Positions 52,118 through 61,394 of a stretch of DNA of 64,000 bases are shown piece by piece; positions within the stretch are counted from its first letter, which is position 1; each line of letters opens with the position of its first letter. The stretch spans positions 1-64,000 of the forward strand of contig CAYHQN010000006.1 in the NCBI GenBank assembly GCA_964358545.1, given 5' to 3'. The position numbers were made by a program, and so were the translations under genes. The notes beneath the pieces were generated by a model. The model searched no databases. It saw only the letters and a program-made list of their open reading frames with translations, and was not told the DNA's origin. The DNA comes from CAINVV01 sp031432175 (GTDB lineage: Bacteria > Bacteroidota > Bacteroidia > Bacteroidales > Prolixibacteraceae).

Positions 52118-53614
52118 TCAAATCTGATCAGTTCTTCCGTACATTCTGGTCAGTTTTAGCAACTGTTTGCCATGGGCAGCTTTCAGTTGCTTCTGTTGCA
52201 TCCTCCAGATCCAGTTACCCCTGGTTGTTCCAGGCTTGTTCATTCTGGCCGAAGCAGATAGATTCAAGATATCCTGCATTGGAATGATAGCCAGTTGGGC
52301 TACCGACTCTTCCGATTTCCTGATAAGATGCCAATTGTCCAGGGTTTCTGTACCCAGATAACTTTGTACCCCGGATAACTCCTCCTGATTCAATGATTGC
52401 AGCCAACCCTTGGTCGTGTTATTGTCGTGCGTTCCGGTGTAGGAAACGAAATCAGCTGTGTAGTTGTGTGGTAAGTGTGTATTGTCGGCCTCTTCAGAAA
52501 AGGCAAACTGAAGCACTTTCATCCCCGGAAGGTTGAACTTCTTTCTGAGATGATGGACTTCAGGGGTAATAAGCCCCAAATCTTCTGCTACAATGGGCAG
52601 GGGCCCGATCTGGTTTTGCAGGAGTTGCAACATCTCCTCGCCATTGGCTTTCATCCAGCTTCCGTGAATAGCTGTTTTTTCACCTGCCGGGATTGCCCAA
52701 AAAGATTCGAGACCCCGGAAATGATCGATCCGGACCAAATCAAAAATACGCAGGTTGAAATGCATCCGCGCCATCCACCACTCGAATCCCAGCTCTTTCA
52801 TCCGGATCCAGTTGAAGAGGGGATTACCCCAAAGCTGCCCGGTTTCACTGAAATAATCGGGTGGCACTCCACCGACCAATGTTGGTCGTCTTTTTTCGTC
52901 TAAAAGGAACAGGGACTGATTGCTCCAGACATCGGAACTGTTGTAGGCAACATAAAGAGGTATATCACCAAAGATGGAAATCCCTTTCCGGTTCGCATAA
53001 TTTTTGAGGGCAAACCATTGCCCAAAGAATATAAATTGCAGGAAACGGCTGTATTCTATCTCTTCTTTGAACCGGTCATAATATGATGCCAGGGCAATCT
53101 CTTCCCGAAGTTGCAGCGCCTCTTCCCAGTAGTTCCAATCCCTACAGGGGAGGTTAGTTCGGCAGGCATCAAAAAGCGACCAGGATTCGAGCCACCACCA
53201 ATGCTGGTCCCAGAACTGGCGGTAATCTGATCTGTCCAAACCTTCAGATTTTTTGAATGCGACAAAGGCTGTTTTTAAAAGTTTTTCCCGGTAGGGAAGC
53301 ACAGCTTTAAAATCGACTTTTCCGGCGGGGAAAGCAGGTGGGTCAACAAGGGCATTCAGGGTTAAATAACCATCCCGTACCAGGAAGTCGAGGTCAATCA
53401 AATCAGGGTTTCCTGCAAAAGCTGAATAAGCCTGATAGGGGGAATGGCTCCGGTCTGTTGGCCCCAATGGTAGCATTTGCCAAACTTTCTGGCCGAATTC
53501 ACTTAGCCAGTCGACAAATTTGTAGGCCTCTTCACCCATGGTCCCAATTCCGTACTTTCCTGGTAAGGAGGAGGGATGAAGCAGTATTCCTGAGGCTCTG
53601 TTATTGACTATCAT
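52118..53614 (-). CDS. malQ: 4-alpha-glucanotransferase (amylomaltase), GH77
   Basis: This 498-residue enzyme transfers alpha-1,4-glucan segments and works in maltodextrin or glycogen metabolism in the cytoplasm. The N-terminal GILLHPSSLPGKYGIGTMG, then PLGPTDRSHSPYQAYSAFAGNP, VRIDHFRGLESFWAIP (nucleophile Asp near 293), VAEDLGLITPEV (acid/base Glu near 341) and YTGTHDNNTTKGW (third Asp near 391) are all present. It is the short bacterial GH77 form without starch-binding domains. The gene stands alone here with no glycogen genes next to it. Confidence 0.96.
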   Translation of the reverse strand: MIVNNRASGILLHPSSLPGKYGIGTMGEEAYKFVDWLSEFGQKVWQMLPLGPTDRSHSPYQAYSAFAGNPDLIDLDFLVRDGYLTLNALVDPPAFPAGKVDFKAVLPYREKLLKTAFVAFKKSEGLDRSDYRQFWDQHWWWLESWSLFDACRTNLPCRDWNYWEEALQLREEIALASYYDRFKEEIEYSRFLQFIFFGQWFALKNYANRKGISIFGDIPLYVAYNSSDVWSNQSLFLLDEKRRPTLVGGVPPDYFSETGQLWGNPLFNWIRMKELGFEWWMARMHFNLRIFDLVRIDHFRGLESFWAIPAGEKTAIHGSWMKANGEEMLQLLQNQIGPLPIVAEDLGLITPEVHHLRKKFNLPGMKVLQFAFSEEADNTHLPHNYTADFVSYTGTHDNNTTKGWLQSLNQEELSGVQSYLGTETLDNWHLIRKSEESVAQLAIIPMQDILNLSASARMNKPGTTRGNWIWRMQQKQLKAAHGKQLLKLTRMYGRTDQI

Positions 53615-53826
53615 CAGATGGTAATAAAGGAAAGGCGAAATAAGTGGAAATATAGAAAAATGTTACTGGAAGAAACAAAATTTTATGCCCTTCGTATTAT
53701 AATTTGAATGTTTATAATCATTCTAAATTATTTAGGTCATGAAACGAGCATGTTCGTATAATATAAACACGGATGAAAAATTTACATGCGAGTTCCATCC
53801 GGCCTTTAAAAACAAATTATTTTCGG

Positions 53827-54492
53827 ATGAAAAATTTATTATTTATTTTATTCTTGTTAGTTATGGAAAACAGTGTATTTGCCCAGTTTAGCCAGGAACC
53901 TTTACCATATGCATTTGATGCGCTTGAGCCGTCTATTGACAAAGCCACCATGGAGATCCATTATGGCAAACATCACAAGGCCTATGTTGACAATTTGAAC
54001 AAAGCCGTAGCCGGAACGCCGCAGGAGAAGATTTCGCTCCTGGATCTTCAGAAATCAGTTACAGCGCAGACCCCTGCCGCAATCCGGAACAATGGTGGAG
54101 GAGTCTGGAACCACACATTCTACTTCAACGGGATGGCCCCCAATGCCGGAGGTGAACCAAAAGGAGCGCTTGGTGAGGCCATTAAAGCATCCTGGGGTAG
54201 TTTTGATCATTTCAAGGACGAATTTAAAAAGGCGGCCCTTGGACGTTTTGGATCAGGATGGGTTTGGCTTACCGTTGTCAATGGGAAACTGGTCATTCAT
54301 TCAACCCCCAACCAGGACAATCCGCTGATGCAGATATCAGAAGTGAAAGGTACCCCGGTTTTGAGCCTTGACGTTTGGGAACATGCCTACTATCTGAAAT
54401 ACCAGAACAAGCGTGCAGATTATGCTGATGCTTACTGGAATGTTGTAAACTGGAAACTTGCCAACGAGTTATACGCTAAAGCACTGAAGTAA
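53827..54492 (+). CDS. sodB: Exported Fe/Mn superoxide dismutase
   Basis: This superoxide dismutase has the complete Fe/Mn fold after a signal peptide: the ATG at 53827 gives MKNLLFILFLLVMENSVFAQ, so the enzyme should be secreted to the periplasm. An upstream ATG at 53773 would add 18 residues and bury the signal; the same phrase CGGATGAAAAATTTA occurs at both starts. Metal ligands are visible: His in EIHYGKHHKAYVD, His in GVWNHTFYF, and Asp and His in LSLDVWEHAYYLKYQ. GGG rather than another residue precedes the second ligand. Iron versus manganese cannot be decided with certainty. Confidence 0.93.
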   Translation: MKNLLFILFLLVMENSVFAQFSQEPLPYAFDALEPSIDKATMEIHYGKHHKAYVDNLNKAVAGTPQEKISLLDLQKSVTAQTPAAIRNNGGGVWNHTFYFNGMAPNAGGEPKGALGEAIKASWGSFDHFKDEFKKAALGRFGSGWVWLTVVNGKLVIHSTPNQDNPLMQISEVKGTPVLSLDVWEHAYYLKYQNKRADYADAYWNVVNWKLANELYAKALK

Positions 54493-54494
54493 TA

Positions 54495-54626
54495 ATTTTC
54501 GATTTTGGATTTTCGATTTTGGAATATCACCACATCAGAGTTATCCGGTTGTCTCTTTGATCGTTATCAATAATGAACAATACTTCGGAGTTCCTAATCG
54601 AAAATCGAAAATCGAAAATCGAAAAT
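54495..54626. repeat. Second inverted pair of CGAAAATC-type repeats
   Basis: The left copy (54495-54523) and right copy (54596-54626) are inverted and built of the same CGATTTTC/CGAAAATC units as at 23425-23531. They follow the superoxide dismutase gene. Two copies in 64 kb imply an interspersed repeat family. Confidence 0.65.
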
Positions 54627-54627
54627 A

Positions 54628-54668
54628 AAAAGAGAGGCCATTGCACTGATGTGTACGGCCTCTCTTTT
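54628..54668 (+). terminator. Bidirectional intrinsic terminator between sod and tonB
   Basis: AAAAGAGAGGCC (54628-54639) and its exact complement (54657-54668) form a 12-bp stem with a 17-nt loop, with T runs on both strands. It lies between convergent sod (plus) and tonB (minus), and should stop both transcripts. Confidence 0.85.
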
Positions 54669-54698
54669 ATTTAAATAGCGCAGAACTAAATCTGCTTT

Positions 54699-55475
54699 TT
54701 ACTGCAGCTTGAAGCTAATTGGAACGGTATAAGAAACCCTTACAGGAACACCACGTTGTTTACCTGGTTTCCATCTAGGCAGGGTTGAAACCACGCGCAA
54801 TGCTTCTTGATCGAGTGATTGGTCTACACCTCTGGCGATCTTGGCATTGGAAACAGAGCCGTCTTTGTTTACTACGAAAGTAACAAATACTTTTCCCTGG
54901 ATTCCGTTTTCCTGAGCTACGGTCGGATAGACGATAGATTTGCCAATGAATGCACGAAGGGCTGACTCTCCGCCGGGGAATTCCGGCATCTCTTCAACCA
55001 CAACGAATACCTGTTGTTCCTCTTTTTCCTGTACCTCTTCCTGTTTTTGTTCTACAACTTCAACAACCTCTTTGTTAACGGTTGCAGTTACCTGTTCGTC
55101 GGAAATCATCAATTTGCTTTGATCTTCAAGTTTTACAGAGTCAACAACGACAGGGGCAACATACTTAACAACTGCTTGTTGTTCTGCCGGCGGCGGTGGT
55201 GGTGGCGGTGGCGGTGGCGGCGGTATGTCCTGTTGAAGGTTGTTGGCCATTTCCGCGATTACCTCTCTGGCATCCCTTGCTTTTTGTTTGGCTTGATTGC
55301 TGGCCCTGATATAGGGAACAATAACTATTAAACCAAGGATAAAAATACCTATCAGCGTAGAGATTAGAACAACACGGTTGTACTTTTTCCGAATCTGATA
55401 CGCTCCATATTCCCGGTTTCTATTTTCGAAGACTATGTCATCGAAAGTAGGAATGATCTGTTTATCTATTACCAT
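54699..55475 (-). CDS. tonB: TonB energy-transducing protein
   Basis: This 258-residue protein transmits the proton-motive force to outer-membrane receptors. It has a cytoplasmic start, one membrane helix (about 33-52: LISTLIGIFILGLIVIVPYI), a periplasmic Pro-rich linker with twelve consecutive prolines near residue 85 (55188-55223), a Glu/Gln/Val-rich spacer and a C-terminal TonB domain (about 165-258: FPGGESALRAFIGKSIVYPT, QGKVFVTFVVNKDGSVSN, LPRWKPGKQRGVPVRVSY). The N-terminal FENRNREYGAYQIRKKY is typical of Bacteroidota TonB. It is the last gene of the ExbB-ExbD-ExbD-TonB unit and ends at a strong terminator. Confidence 0.95.
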   Translation of the reverse strand: MVIDKQIIPTFDDIVFENRNREYGAYQIRKKYNRVVLISTLIGIFILGLIVIVPYIRASNQAKQKARDAREVIAEMANNLQQDIPPPPPPPPPPPPAEQQAVVKYVAPVVVDSVKLEDQSKLMISDEQVTATVNKEVVEVVEQKQEEVQEKEEQQVFVVVEEMPEFPGGESALRAFIGKSIVYPTVAQENGIQGKVFVTFVVNKDGSVSNAKIARGVDQSLDQEALRVVSTLPRWKPGKQRGVPVRVSYTVPISFKLQ

Positions 55476-55487
55476 ACGTGTCGATCT

Positions 55488-56156
55488 TTATTTTTTTGCT
55501 GTAGAGGGTGCAGAAGCGGTTAACGGTATTCCGAGAGCACGTTCCACCATATTTTGCTCGAGCCAGTCAATGTCGGTAACAATGTATATGGCAATTCCAA
55601 CGATTGACATTTCATCAATAATATCGACAAAATTCTTGTACTTCGCTGTCTTGTAGAATTTGATCAGGACAATCGGACCGGTATCGTCATTCTTTTTGAG
55701 CTGACGAATGGCTGATTGCAAAGAATCCTGTCTGATATCTATCTTCCCGGCAACGACATCACTCTTGAATGCTTCAATTTTTTTGAAGAGCGCACGGTTT
55801 TTATCCAGTAATACCTGACGGATACCTGTGGCGCTGAAATTGGTTTCCCGTAAGGGTACCAGCGCTGCAGGATCTGCCTTACCAGGGTACCAGTATACTT
55901 TGTCGTTCGGACCCATTATGATGTTAAGCGTACGACTTTCGGCAATTTTAGGAGGTTCTACTTTCTCGTTTTTCTTGATTTTCTCAGGCAAAGCGATTTC
56001 CATGACCTTGGGTTTTGCAAAAGCAGTCGTAAGCATGAAGAACGTGATCAGCAGACACATAAGGTCTACCATCGGCGTCATGTCTATGGCGGTTGAATGT
56101 TTTTTAGGTCTCTTCTTCCCGCCCTTGTGTTTTTCTTCTTGTATAATTTCTGCCAT
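55488..56156 (-). CDS. exbD: ExbD/TolR biopolymer transporter, first copy before tonB
   Basis: This 222-residue protein has a basic cytoplasmic start (HKGGKKRPKKHST), one membrane helix with the proton-path motif IDMTPMVDLMCLLITFFML near 24-42 (functional Asp), and a long periplasmic domain. It forms the stator-like complex with ExbB. It is larger than the E. coli protein (about 140 residues), as usual for Bacteroidota. It begins 4 bp before the end of the preceding exbD copy's stop region and is 12 bp from tonB. Two different ExbD proteins in one operon are standard in this phylum. Confidence 0.92.
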   Translation of the reverse strand: MAEIIQEEKHKGGKKRPKKHSTAIDMTPMVDLMCLLITFFMLTTAFAKPKVMEIALPEKIKKNEKVEPPKIAESRTLNIIMGPNDKVYWYPGKADPAALVPLRETNFSATGIRQVLLDKNRALFKKIEAFKSDVVAGKIDIRQDSLQSAIRQLKKNDDTGPIVLIKFYKTAKYKNFVDIIDEMSIVGIAIYIVTDIDWLEQNMVERALGIPLTASAPSTAKK

Positions 56157-56160
56157 TGTA

Positions 56161-56793
56161 CTACTTTTTAGCTTCTTCTACTACTTCAACTTTTTGAAGG
56201 CTGGTAATCAGGCTGAACCTGTTAAGATTTTTATCCTGAAAAATATCCAGCACTTTTTTCACAAGCGGATATTCCACATCGTTGTCCCCTTTTATCACGG
56301 CCTGAGCCGAAGGGTTAACCTTACGGGAGAAAAGTATCCATAAACCCAGCTGGTTATCAGTTGAATCAATGGGGATTCCTTTTTCGAACTTGGCTTTTTC
56401 GTTGTCTTTGGCAGCAAGGTAGGCCTTAAACTCCTTTATATTTACTCCAAAGGGGACACTGTTCTTTTCGAAATAGCGCAGTTCTTGCGGGGTGAATACG
56501 ATGTTGTATCTCGCTCCCATCTCTTCAAGGATTTTGGGCCTGAAATGCAAGATGGTATCCGGCCCGTTGTCTACATTGAAAAACACCCTGTTGTCCTTGG
56601 CTATTGTTATAGTCATAATATTCTTATCGGGAGAGGGTTTTTCAGATATAGAAAACGGGGTATCGACAGGAGCCGGTTCTGATGGCCTCATGGTAGCTGT
56701 CAACATAAAGAATGTCAGCAGCAACGAGAAGAGGTCCACCATCGGCGTCATGTCAACATGGGGCGTTTTATGTGGTATTTTAATCTTTGGCAT
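56161..56793 (-). CDS. exbD: ExbD/TolR biopolymer transporter, second copy
   Basis: This 210-residue protein starts MPKIKIPHKTPHVDMTPMVD, with the conserved Asp-Met-Thr-Pro-Met-Val-Asp motif at about 14-20 and a membrane helix (LFSLLLTFFML). The rest is periplasmic. It differs from its neighbour in the periplasmic domain, which suggests a heteromeric ExbD dimer within the ExbB pentamer. It is 48 bp downstream of exbB and 4 bp upstream of the other exbD. Confidence 0.92.
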   Translation of the reverse strand: MPKIKIPHKTPHVDMTPMVDLFSLLLTFFMLTATMRPSEPAPVDTPFSISEKPSPDKNIMTITIAKDNRVFFNVDNGPDTILHFRPKILEEMGARYNIVFTPQELRYFEKNSVPFGVNIKEFKAYLAAKDNEKAKFEKGIPIDSTDNQLGLWILFSRKVNPSAQAVIKGDNDVEYPLVKKVLDIFQDKNLNRFSLITSLQKVEVVEEAKK

Positions 56794-56841
56794 GCGATAA
56801 TTTTAAATTTTTTATAAACCAAAAGAATTAAACCCAGACTA

Positions 56842-57660
56842 TTATTTTCTGATACGGGCAGTGAATGTCTGAGTTAGGCTGAAGCCTGCCTCATCAATCT
56901 TGTAGGTGAAACCGTCAATTTTTGATGAGAAATAGTTGTAGGCAATGATGGCCAATGTTGAGCCTGTAATACCGAATGCTGTATTGATCAAAGCCTCAGA
57001 GATACCGGTTGCCAACTGAAGTGCATCAGGGGATCCACCAGCTTGGGAAAGGGCAGCGAAAGCACGGATCATACCAATTACCGTTCCGATCAAACCGATC
57101 AAAACGGAGATCGAAGCAAGGGTTGAAAGAATAACCATGTTTTTGGAGAGCATAGGCAATTCCAATGCAGAAGCCTCTTCCAAAGCCTGTTTCATGGAGG
57201 TGATTTTTTGGTCTTTTTCCAATGTTGTGTCTTTTTCGAGGTCTCTGTAGCGCATCAAACCTGCTTTAACAACGTTTGCCAATGAACCTTTTTGGTTGTC
57301 GCATGCTACGATAGCTTCTTCAACTTTATCTTTGGAAGTTAAACTCTGTATGTCAGCAACAAATGCATCCAAATTGCTTTTACCCTTTACTTTTGCCAAA
57401 GTAATAGCCCTTTCGATGATGAAAATAAAAAGGGTTAGAATACATGTCATCAGGATAGGAACAATTGGACCTCCTTTATAAAGCATACCCATGTAATTAC
57501 CTGGAAGTGGAGACCCTTTTGGATTATTTCCTTCAAAGTTTACAGGATCGCCCATGAAACTTGAATATAGGTAGTACGCTACCAAAAATGCAATAAGAAT
57601 TGCACCTGTTGCAAAAAATGACTCGAACATTTTTTTGAATGAACCTGAATTTTTACTCAT
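56842..57660 (-). CDS. exbB: ExbB/TolQ/MotA-family proton channel
   Basis: This 272-residue inner-membrane protein has a first helix near 15-31, then TM helices near 60-85, 173-200 and 215-245. The long cytoplasmic stretch between holds the segment AIVACDNQKGSLANVVKAGL, typical of the family. GLIGTVIGMIRAFAAL near 190-205 and TAFGITGSTLAIIAYNYF near 232-250 form the proton path with the ExbD Asp. It drives TonB, encoded three genes downstream. The upstream TPR gene is 73 bp away. Confidence 0.95.
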   Translation of the reverse strand: MSKNSGSFKKMFESFFATGAILIAFLVAYYLYSSFMGDPVNFEGNNPKGSPLPGNYMGMLYKGGPIVPILMTCILTLFIFIIERAITLAKVKGKSNLDAFVADIQSLTSKDKVEEAIVACDNQKGSLANVVKAGLMRYRDLEKDTTLEKDQKITSMKQALEEASALELPMLSKNMVILSTLASISVLIGLIGTVIGMIRAFAALSQAGGSPDALQLATGISEALINTAFGITGSTLAIIAYNYFSSKIDGFTYKIDEAGFSLTQTFTARIRK

Positions 57661-57733
57661 CTTTTTAATTGTTTTCGTGGTTAAATAAAACTTTTGTGAA
57701 TCTCTATTTTTGTTTTGTTGATTCCTTGGTTGA

Positions 57734-59929
57734 TTATTTGCCTAAAGTGACATTGTAAACCCTACTTTTGGTTATCGGGATTTCAATGGATTTGAATCCC
57801 TCGGCACTAATGACAAGGATAGTAGAAGCTTCAGGCATTGTAAATTTGTATTCCCCTTTTCCATTAGTCCATTGTTCTGCGGCAGTATCTTTCACGCTGA
57901 CAGAGGCTCCGGCAATGGGATTCCCCGATTTGTCCTTGATAACTCCGGAGATTTCGTTGGGGTTTGCCTTTGGCTTGGCGCTTGACTGAAGTGCAATGAT
58001 GTATTGGATGGAGGATTTAGCTGTAGCATTTGCAGGATCCAAACCAAGGATCTCTTTGTAATACTCTGTTGCCTTACCGTATTCACCCATTTGCATGTAA
58101 AGCGTGGCCATCGAAGTGTATGCTTGCATCATCATGTCTTTGTTCTTGGGATCAAGATTTGCCATTCGATTGTAATAGGCTCTTGCCAAATCGTAACTTT
58201 TGGATTGCAATGCATTGTATCCGAGGTAACGAAGCGCATCAAAGATTTCGGTAGCATATTTGACAGAGTCAGAAGAAGCCTTTTCGATCAGCGCTGTAAA
58301 TTTCTGTTTACCGATACCCAGTTTGGAATCTGGATCTTTGGCCGAAGCATTTCTGGCACTCCAGAGGTAACCTTGAATCTGATCAGGATATTTGGCAATC
58401 ATCTGGTTTAATATTTCTTCTGCCTTGTCGAACTCTTTCCCCTGGTAGTAGGCTTTAGCGATTTGAAGGTAATTTTCATCGCTGTCTTTGCCCTTAGAAA
58501 GCAGGCGCTTCCAGGTTTCAGCAGCCTCGTTGTAGTATCTGAGATTATAGTAAGAATATGCTTTTTCCTGAATCAGACCGGCATCCTCACCCTCAAAAGT
58601 AATTGCTTTCTCATATGATTCAAAAGCTTTGGCAAGATCTTTCTCTATGGTATTTACATTATTTTGCAGATCGCTTACTTTGGCAGCAAGAGGTGCCTCG
58701 TTAACTTTTTCTTTCTCCTTGGCGGCGCCTTTCAAAGACTCATTTTTTCCCCTGACTGCCGTCAGTTCAGCATTGGCTTTGTCCAGTTCAACCAGTAATT
58801 TAGGATAATTTTGATTCTTTTTTATCAGAATCCTCGCATAATAGATATAATCCTTTTTAATAATCAGGTCTGCATGAAGGGTTGAGAAAAGACGGTCCAT
58901 GTAAATGAGGGCCTGAGGGTAGTTGCCTTGTTCGTAGCAGGAATAGCCGGCAATACGGTTCAGGTAAGTTCTTGATTGGTCAACTGCGAAAATATCCTCA
59001 ACGTTTTTTATTACTTCTGCATAATTTTTCGAATAGAAAAGTGAGGTGACATAACGGATCTTTGCAGGTATATTCTGATTGGTCAATTTTAGATACGTTT
59101 CATAATTTGCTTTGGATTCTTCCAATCTTGCAGCCATGGAGTAAAGCTGCCCAAGTTCACGGTAGGCAGGCGCGTAGTTTTTATCCAGGGCAATAGCTTG
59201 TTCGTAATAGGGGATGGCCGCACCAAAATTTTTACCTTTGAAATAGATGCTGCCGATCTTCATGTTGGCCATTGGTGATTTTGGGTCGGTTTCCTGCGCT
59301 TTGTTGTAATTTCTGATTGCGAGGGAACCATTGTTTACCAGAAGGTATAGATCACCTGCGATGATATAGATCATTTCATTTTTTTGGTCAATGGTCAGCG
59401 CTTCCCTGATATAGGGCATTGCCAGAGTTGTATCCACCTTGTCAAATACAATGTATGATTCAGCAAGTTTTGCCAGTGTACGTGCGTATTCTTGCGGATT
59501 AGGAATTTTTGATACCTTTTTGTATGGAAGCAAAAAGCTTTTTGCTTTCGCTCTCATTTGATCGGCAGTTTGCTGATCACCCAGATAAGATGCAACTTTA
59601 GCAAGGCCAACATAATTCAGGGGGTCATTGGGCGCCAATGCAATACCTTTTTCAAATTGTTGTTTTGCTTCTGCAGCTACAACTTTCAACGAGTTGGAGA
59701 TTGTATCGGACAGGAAGTTCAACATCGTATTCTCTCCAAGTCTATAATAAACTTGACTGGTGGGTGCACTTTTTGCCAAATTCTGTAAAATCTGATCTGC
59801 TTTGTCAAATTGTTCATTGTGCGTAGCAGTAATCGCTTCTTCCAATGTTTGGGCTTTCAATCCGGCTGCACTGAATACCATCAACAGCATCAGGACAATT
59901 GAAATTTTTTTAATAAAATGAGTAATCAT
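57734..59929 (-). CDS. TPR protein with C-terminal carboxypeptidase-regulatory-like domain, Ton operon
   Basis: This 731-residue secreted protein (signal peptide about 1-26, ending GLKAQ) consists mostly of tetratricopeptide repeats (about 30-640), broken near residues 385-440 by a charged, probably coiled-coil stretch (ELTAVRGKNESLKGAAKEKE). The last 75 residues form a carboxypeptidase-regulatory-like beta domain (SGVIKDKSGNPIAGASVSVK). It lies between the PstS-like gene (18 bp) and exbB (73 bp) in an arrangement often seen in Bacteroidota Ton operons. It could organise the complex in the periplasm or bind peptidoglycan; the actual role is not known. Confidence 0.85.
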   Translation of the reverse strand: MITHFIKKISIVLMLLMVFSAAGLKAQTLEEAITATHNEQFDKADQILQNLAKSAPTSQVYYRLGENTMLNFLSDTISNSLKVVAAEAKQQFEKGIALAPNDPLNYVGLAKVASYLGDQQTADQMRAKAKSFLLPYKKVSKIPNPQEYARTLAKLAESYIVFDKVDTTLAMPYIREALTIDQKNEMIYIIAGDLYLLVNNGSLAIRNYNKAQETDPKSPMANMKIGSIYFKGKNFGAAIPYYEQAIALDKNYAPAYRELGQLYSMAARLEESKANYETYLKLTNQNIPAKIRYVTSLFYSKNYAEVIKNVEDIFAVDQSRTYLNRIAGYSCYEQGNYPQALIYMDRLFSTLHADLIIKKDYIYYARILIKKNQNYPKLLVELDKANAELTAVRGKNESLKGAAKEKEKVNEAPLAAKVSDLQNNVNTIEKDLAKAFESYEKAITFEGEDAGLIQEKAYSYYNLRYYNEAAETWKRLLSKGKDSDENYLQIAKAYYQGKEFDKAEEILNQMIAKYPDQIQGYLWSARNASAKDPDSKLGIGKQKFTALIEKASSDSVKYATEIFDALRYLGYNALQSKSYDLARAYYNRMANLDPKNKDMMMQAYTSMATLYMQMGEYGKATEYYKEILGLDPANATAKSSIQYIIALQSSAKPKANPNEISGVIKDKSGNPIAGASVSVKDTAAEQWTNGKGEYKFTMPEASTILVISAEGFKSIEIPITKSRVYNVTLGK

Positions 59930-59947
59930 TTTGGCGAAATATTAAAG

Positions 59948-60916
59948 TTACTTTTTAAACTGTATTATGCGAATGGGCATGGTCGCTGGAACAAGTCCTG
60001 ATTTTAGAATAATTCTTTGTCCCTTTTCACCAGATACCCAGGAGATAAAACCTGTACCCAGTCCTTTGAAGGATTCTCTGGAGACCATGTAAATTTTTCT
60101 GGTAAAGGGATAACTTTTGTCGTAAATAGATCCCTGAACCGGAAGATAATAGGATCCAGGATTCAGAACAAAATCTGATACCGCGGCAATCTTAATTTTA
60201 TCTGTAAATGACCGGCTCACTGAATCTTCCCTGTCACAAATCCAGTTGACACTTACCATTCCTATCGCACTCTTATTCTTGGCTACATAATCGATCACCT
60301 GTTCGTTGCTTTTGACCGAATAGAAATTCGATGGCAACTGAGCGGGGAGATTAAATTTTTCCTTAAAATAACGAATGTTTGCCGATTTCTCATCGTCAAA
60401 AACAGCCACCATTTTACCCAATCTTGAGGTGGAATTTATCTCCTTCCAATCAGATATTTTGCCGGTAAAAATATCGTTGACATTTTGGTAGGTAAAGAGT
60501 GAATCCTTGTTTTCTTTGTTGAGAACCAATGCTATGGCATCATAGGCAACAGTAGTTGTCCTGACAATCGTTTGCATATTTAGCAGCACCTCTTTCTGCT
60601 GGGCTGAAGGTTCCCATGAAGTAACAACAACTTTCACTGAATCGTTGAGAAATGCGCGGATGAGATCTGTTTCAGACATGTAAACCGGTGTGACGTGAGC
60701 GTATTTGTAAGTTGCGGTGAAAGTGTAAATTTCAGCATCAACAATGGGCTGAAACGAGGCATCCGCTGCAATGCGAATATTTCCCCTGGTAGGTGTCTCG
60801 GTCATTTCACCGGGTTTATTGCTACCACACTGAATAACAAGGACCAACATCAGCATAACAATACTGACTGCCAGACCAAGCGACATCAAATCCTTCTTAG
60901 TTGAAGCGTGTTTCAC
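59948..60916 (-). CDS. PstS-like substrate-binding lipoprotein, Ton operon
   Basis: This 322-residue protein begins at GTG (60916); an ATG at 60886 would drop the basic residues before the helix. The lipoprotein signal has the lipobox LVIQC near residue 30. The rest resembles phosphate-binding PstS-type periplasmic proteins: IRIAADASFQPIVDAEIYTF, AIALVLNKENKDSLFTYQN and SAIGMVSVNW. No Pst ABC-transporter genes follow. Instead it heads the TPR-ExbB-ExbD-ExbD-TonB genes, where such PstS homologues recur in Bacteroidota. The likely role is structural or regulatory, not phosphate import, though ligand binding is possible. Confidence 0.82.
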   Translation of the reverse strand: MKHASTKKDLMSLGLAVSIVMLMLVLVIQCGSNKPGEMTETPTRGNIRIAADASFQPIVDAEIYTFTATYKYAHVTPVYMSETDLIRAFLNDSVKVVVTSWEPSAQQKEVLLNMQTIVRTTTVAYDAIALVLNKENKDSLFTYQNVNDIFTGKISDWKEINSTSRLGKMVAVFDDEKSANIRYFKEKFNLPAQLPSNFYSVKSNEQVIDYVAKNKSAIGMVSVNWICDREDSVSRSFTDKIKIAAVSDFVLNPGSYYLPVQGSIYDKSYPFTRKIYMVSRESFKGLGTGFISWVSGEKGQRIILKSGLVPATMPIRIIQFKK

Positions 60917-61118
60917 TAATTTTAGTTACAAGAGGTTAAAATTTCGATGCAATAATAATAAATCAAATTTGTTATAAGGCAATAAATTGCAAGATTCTTA
61001 TATTTTTTTTTGGTGAACGCTTAAATTTCAAATGAGAACAGTAAAAAATACTTGTAAAATTTAGATTGAATTTAAATAACCTCATTCATAAGATGTTCGC
61101 TATTTAAATTGGCTAAAA

Positions 61119-61346
61119 TTACTCCTCCTCCGAATCAAAAAAATTCTCTTTGATCTTAACGTAGGCGACGAAAATTCTGTATACTCCATACAGGAACAGG
61201 GGCAGCGCAAAAATCGCCCTCATGGCGACATCGATATGACTGAATAGTGGGGAGAAATAGAGTAAATAAGCGAATCCGAGATAAAAAAAGATCATCAGGG
61301 TACTTACTATAGCCATAACTTTATCGTAGAGTCTTCTGCTGTTCAT
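61119..61346 (-). CDS. Small two-helix membrane protein
   Basis: This 75-residue protein has two hydrophobic helices (about 10-30 and 40-62), a basic N-terminus and an acidic C-terminus (FFDSEEE). It precedes the PstS-like Ton gene by 202 bp on the same strand, and similar two-helix proteins are often found there in Bacteroidota. Function is unknown. Confidence 0.7.
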   Translation of the reverse strand: MNSRRLYDKVMAIVSTLMIFFYLGFAYLLYFSPLFSHIDVAMRAIFALPLFLYGVYRIFVAYVKIKENFFDSEEE

Positions 61347-61394
61347 TTTGGAAGATGTTTAAGGTTGTAAATATACAAAATTTGTTGAAAGCTT

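Noticed and set aside
55188..55223. GC-rich triplet repeat as a microsatellite of interest
   Set aside because: It encodes the twelve-proline linker of TonB, a normal feature of these proteins.
59948..60916. Phosphate ABC transporter operon
   Set aside because: Only a PstS-like protein is present; PstC, PstA, PstB and PhoU genes are absent and the gene is part of a Ton operon.
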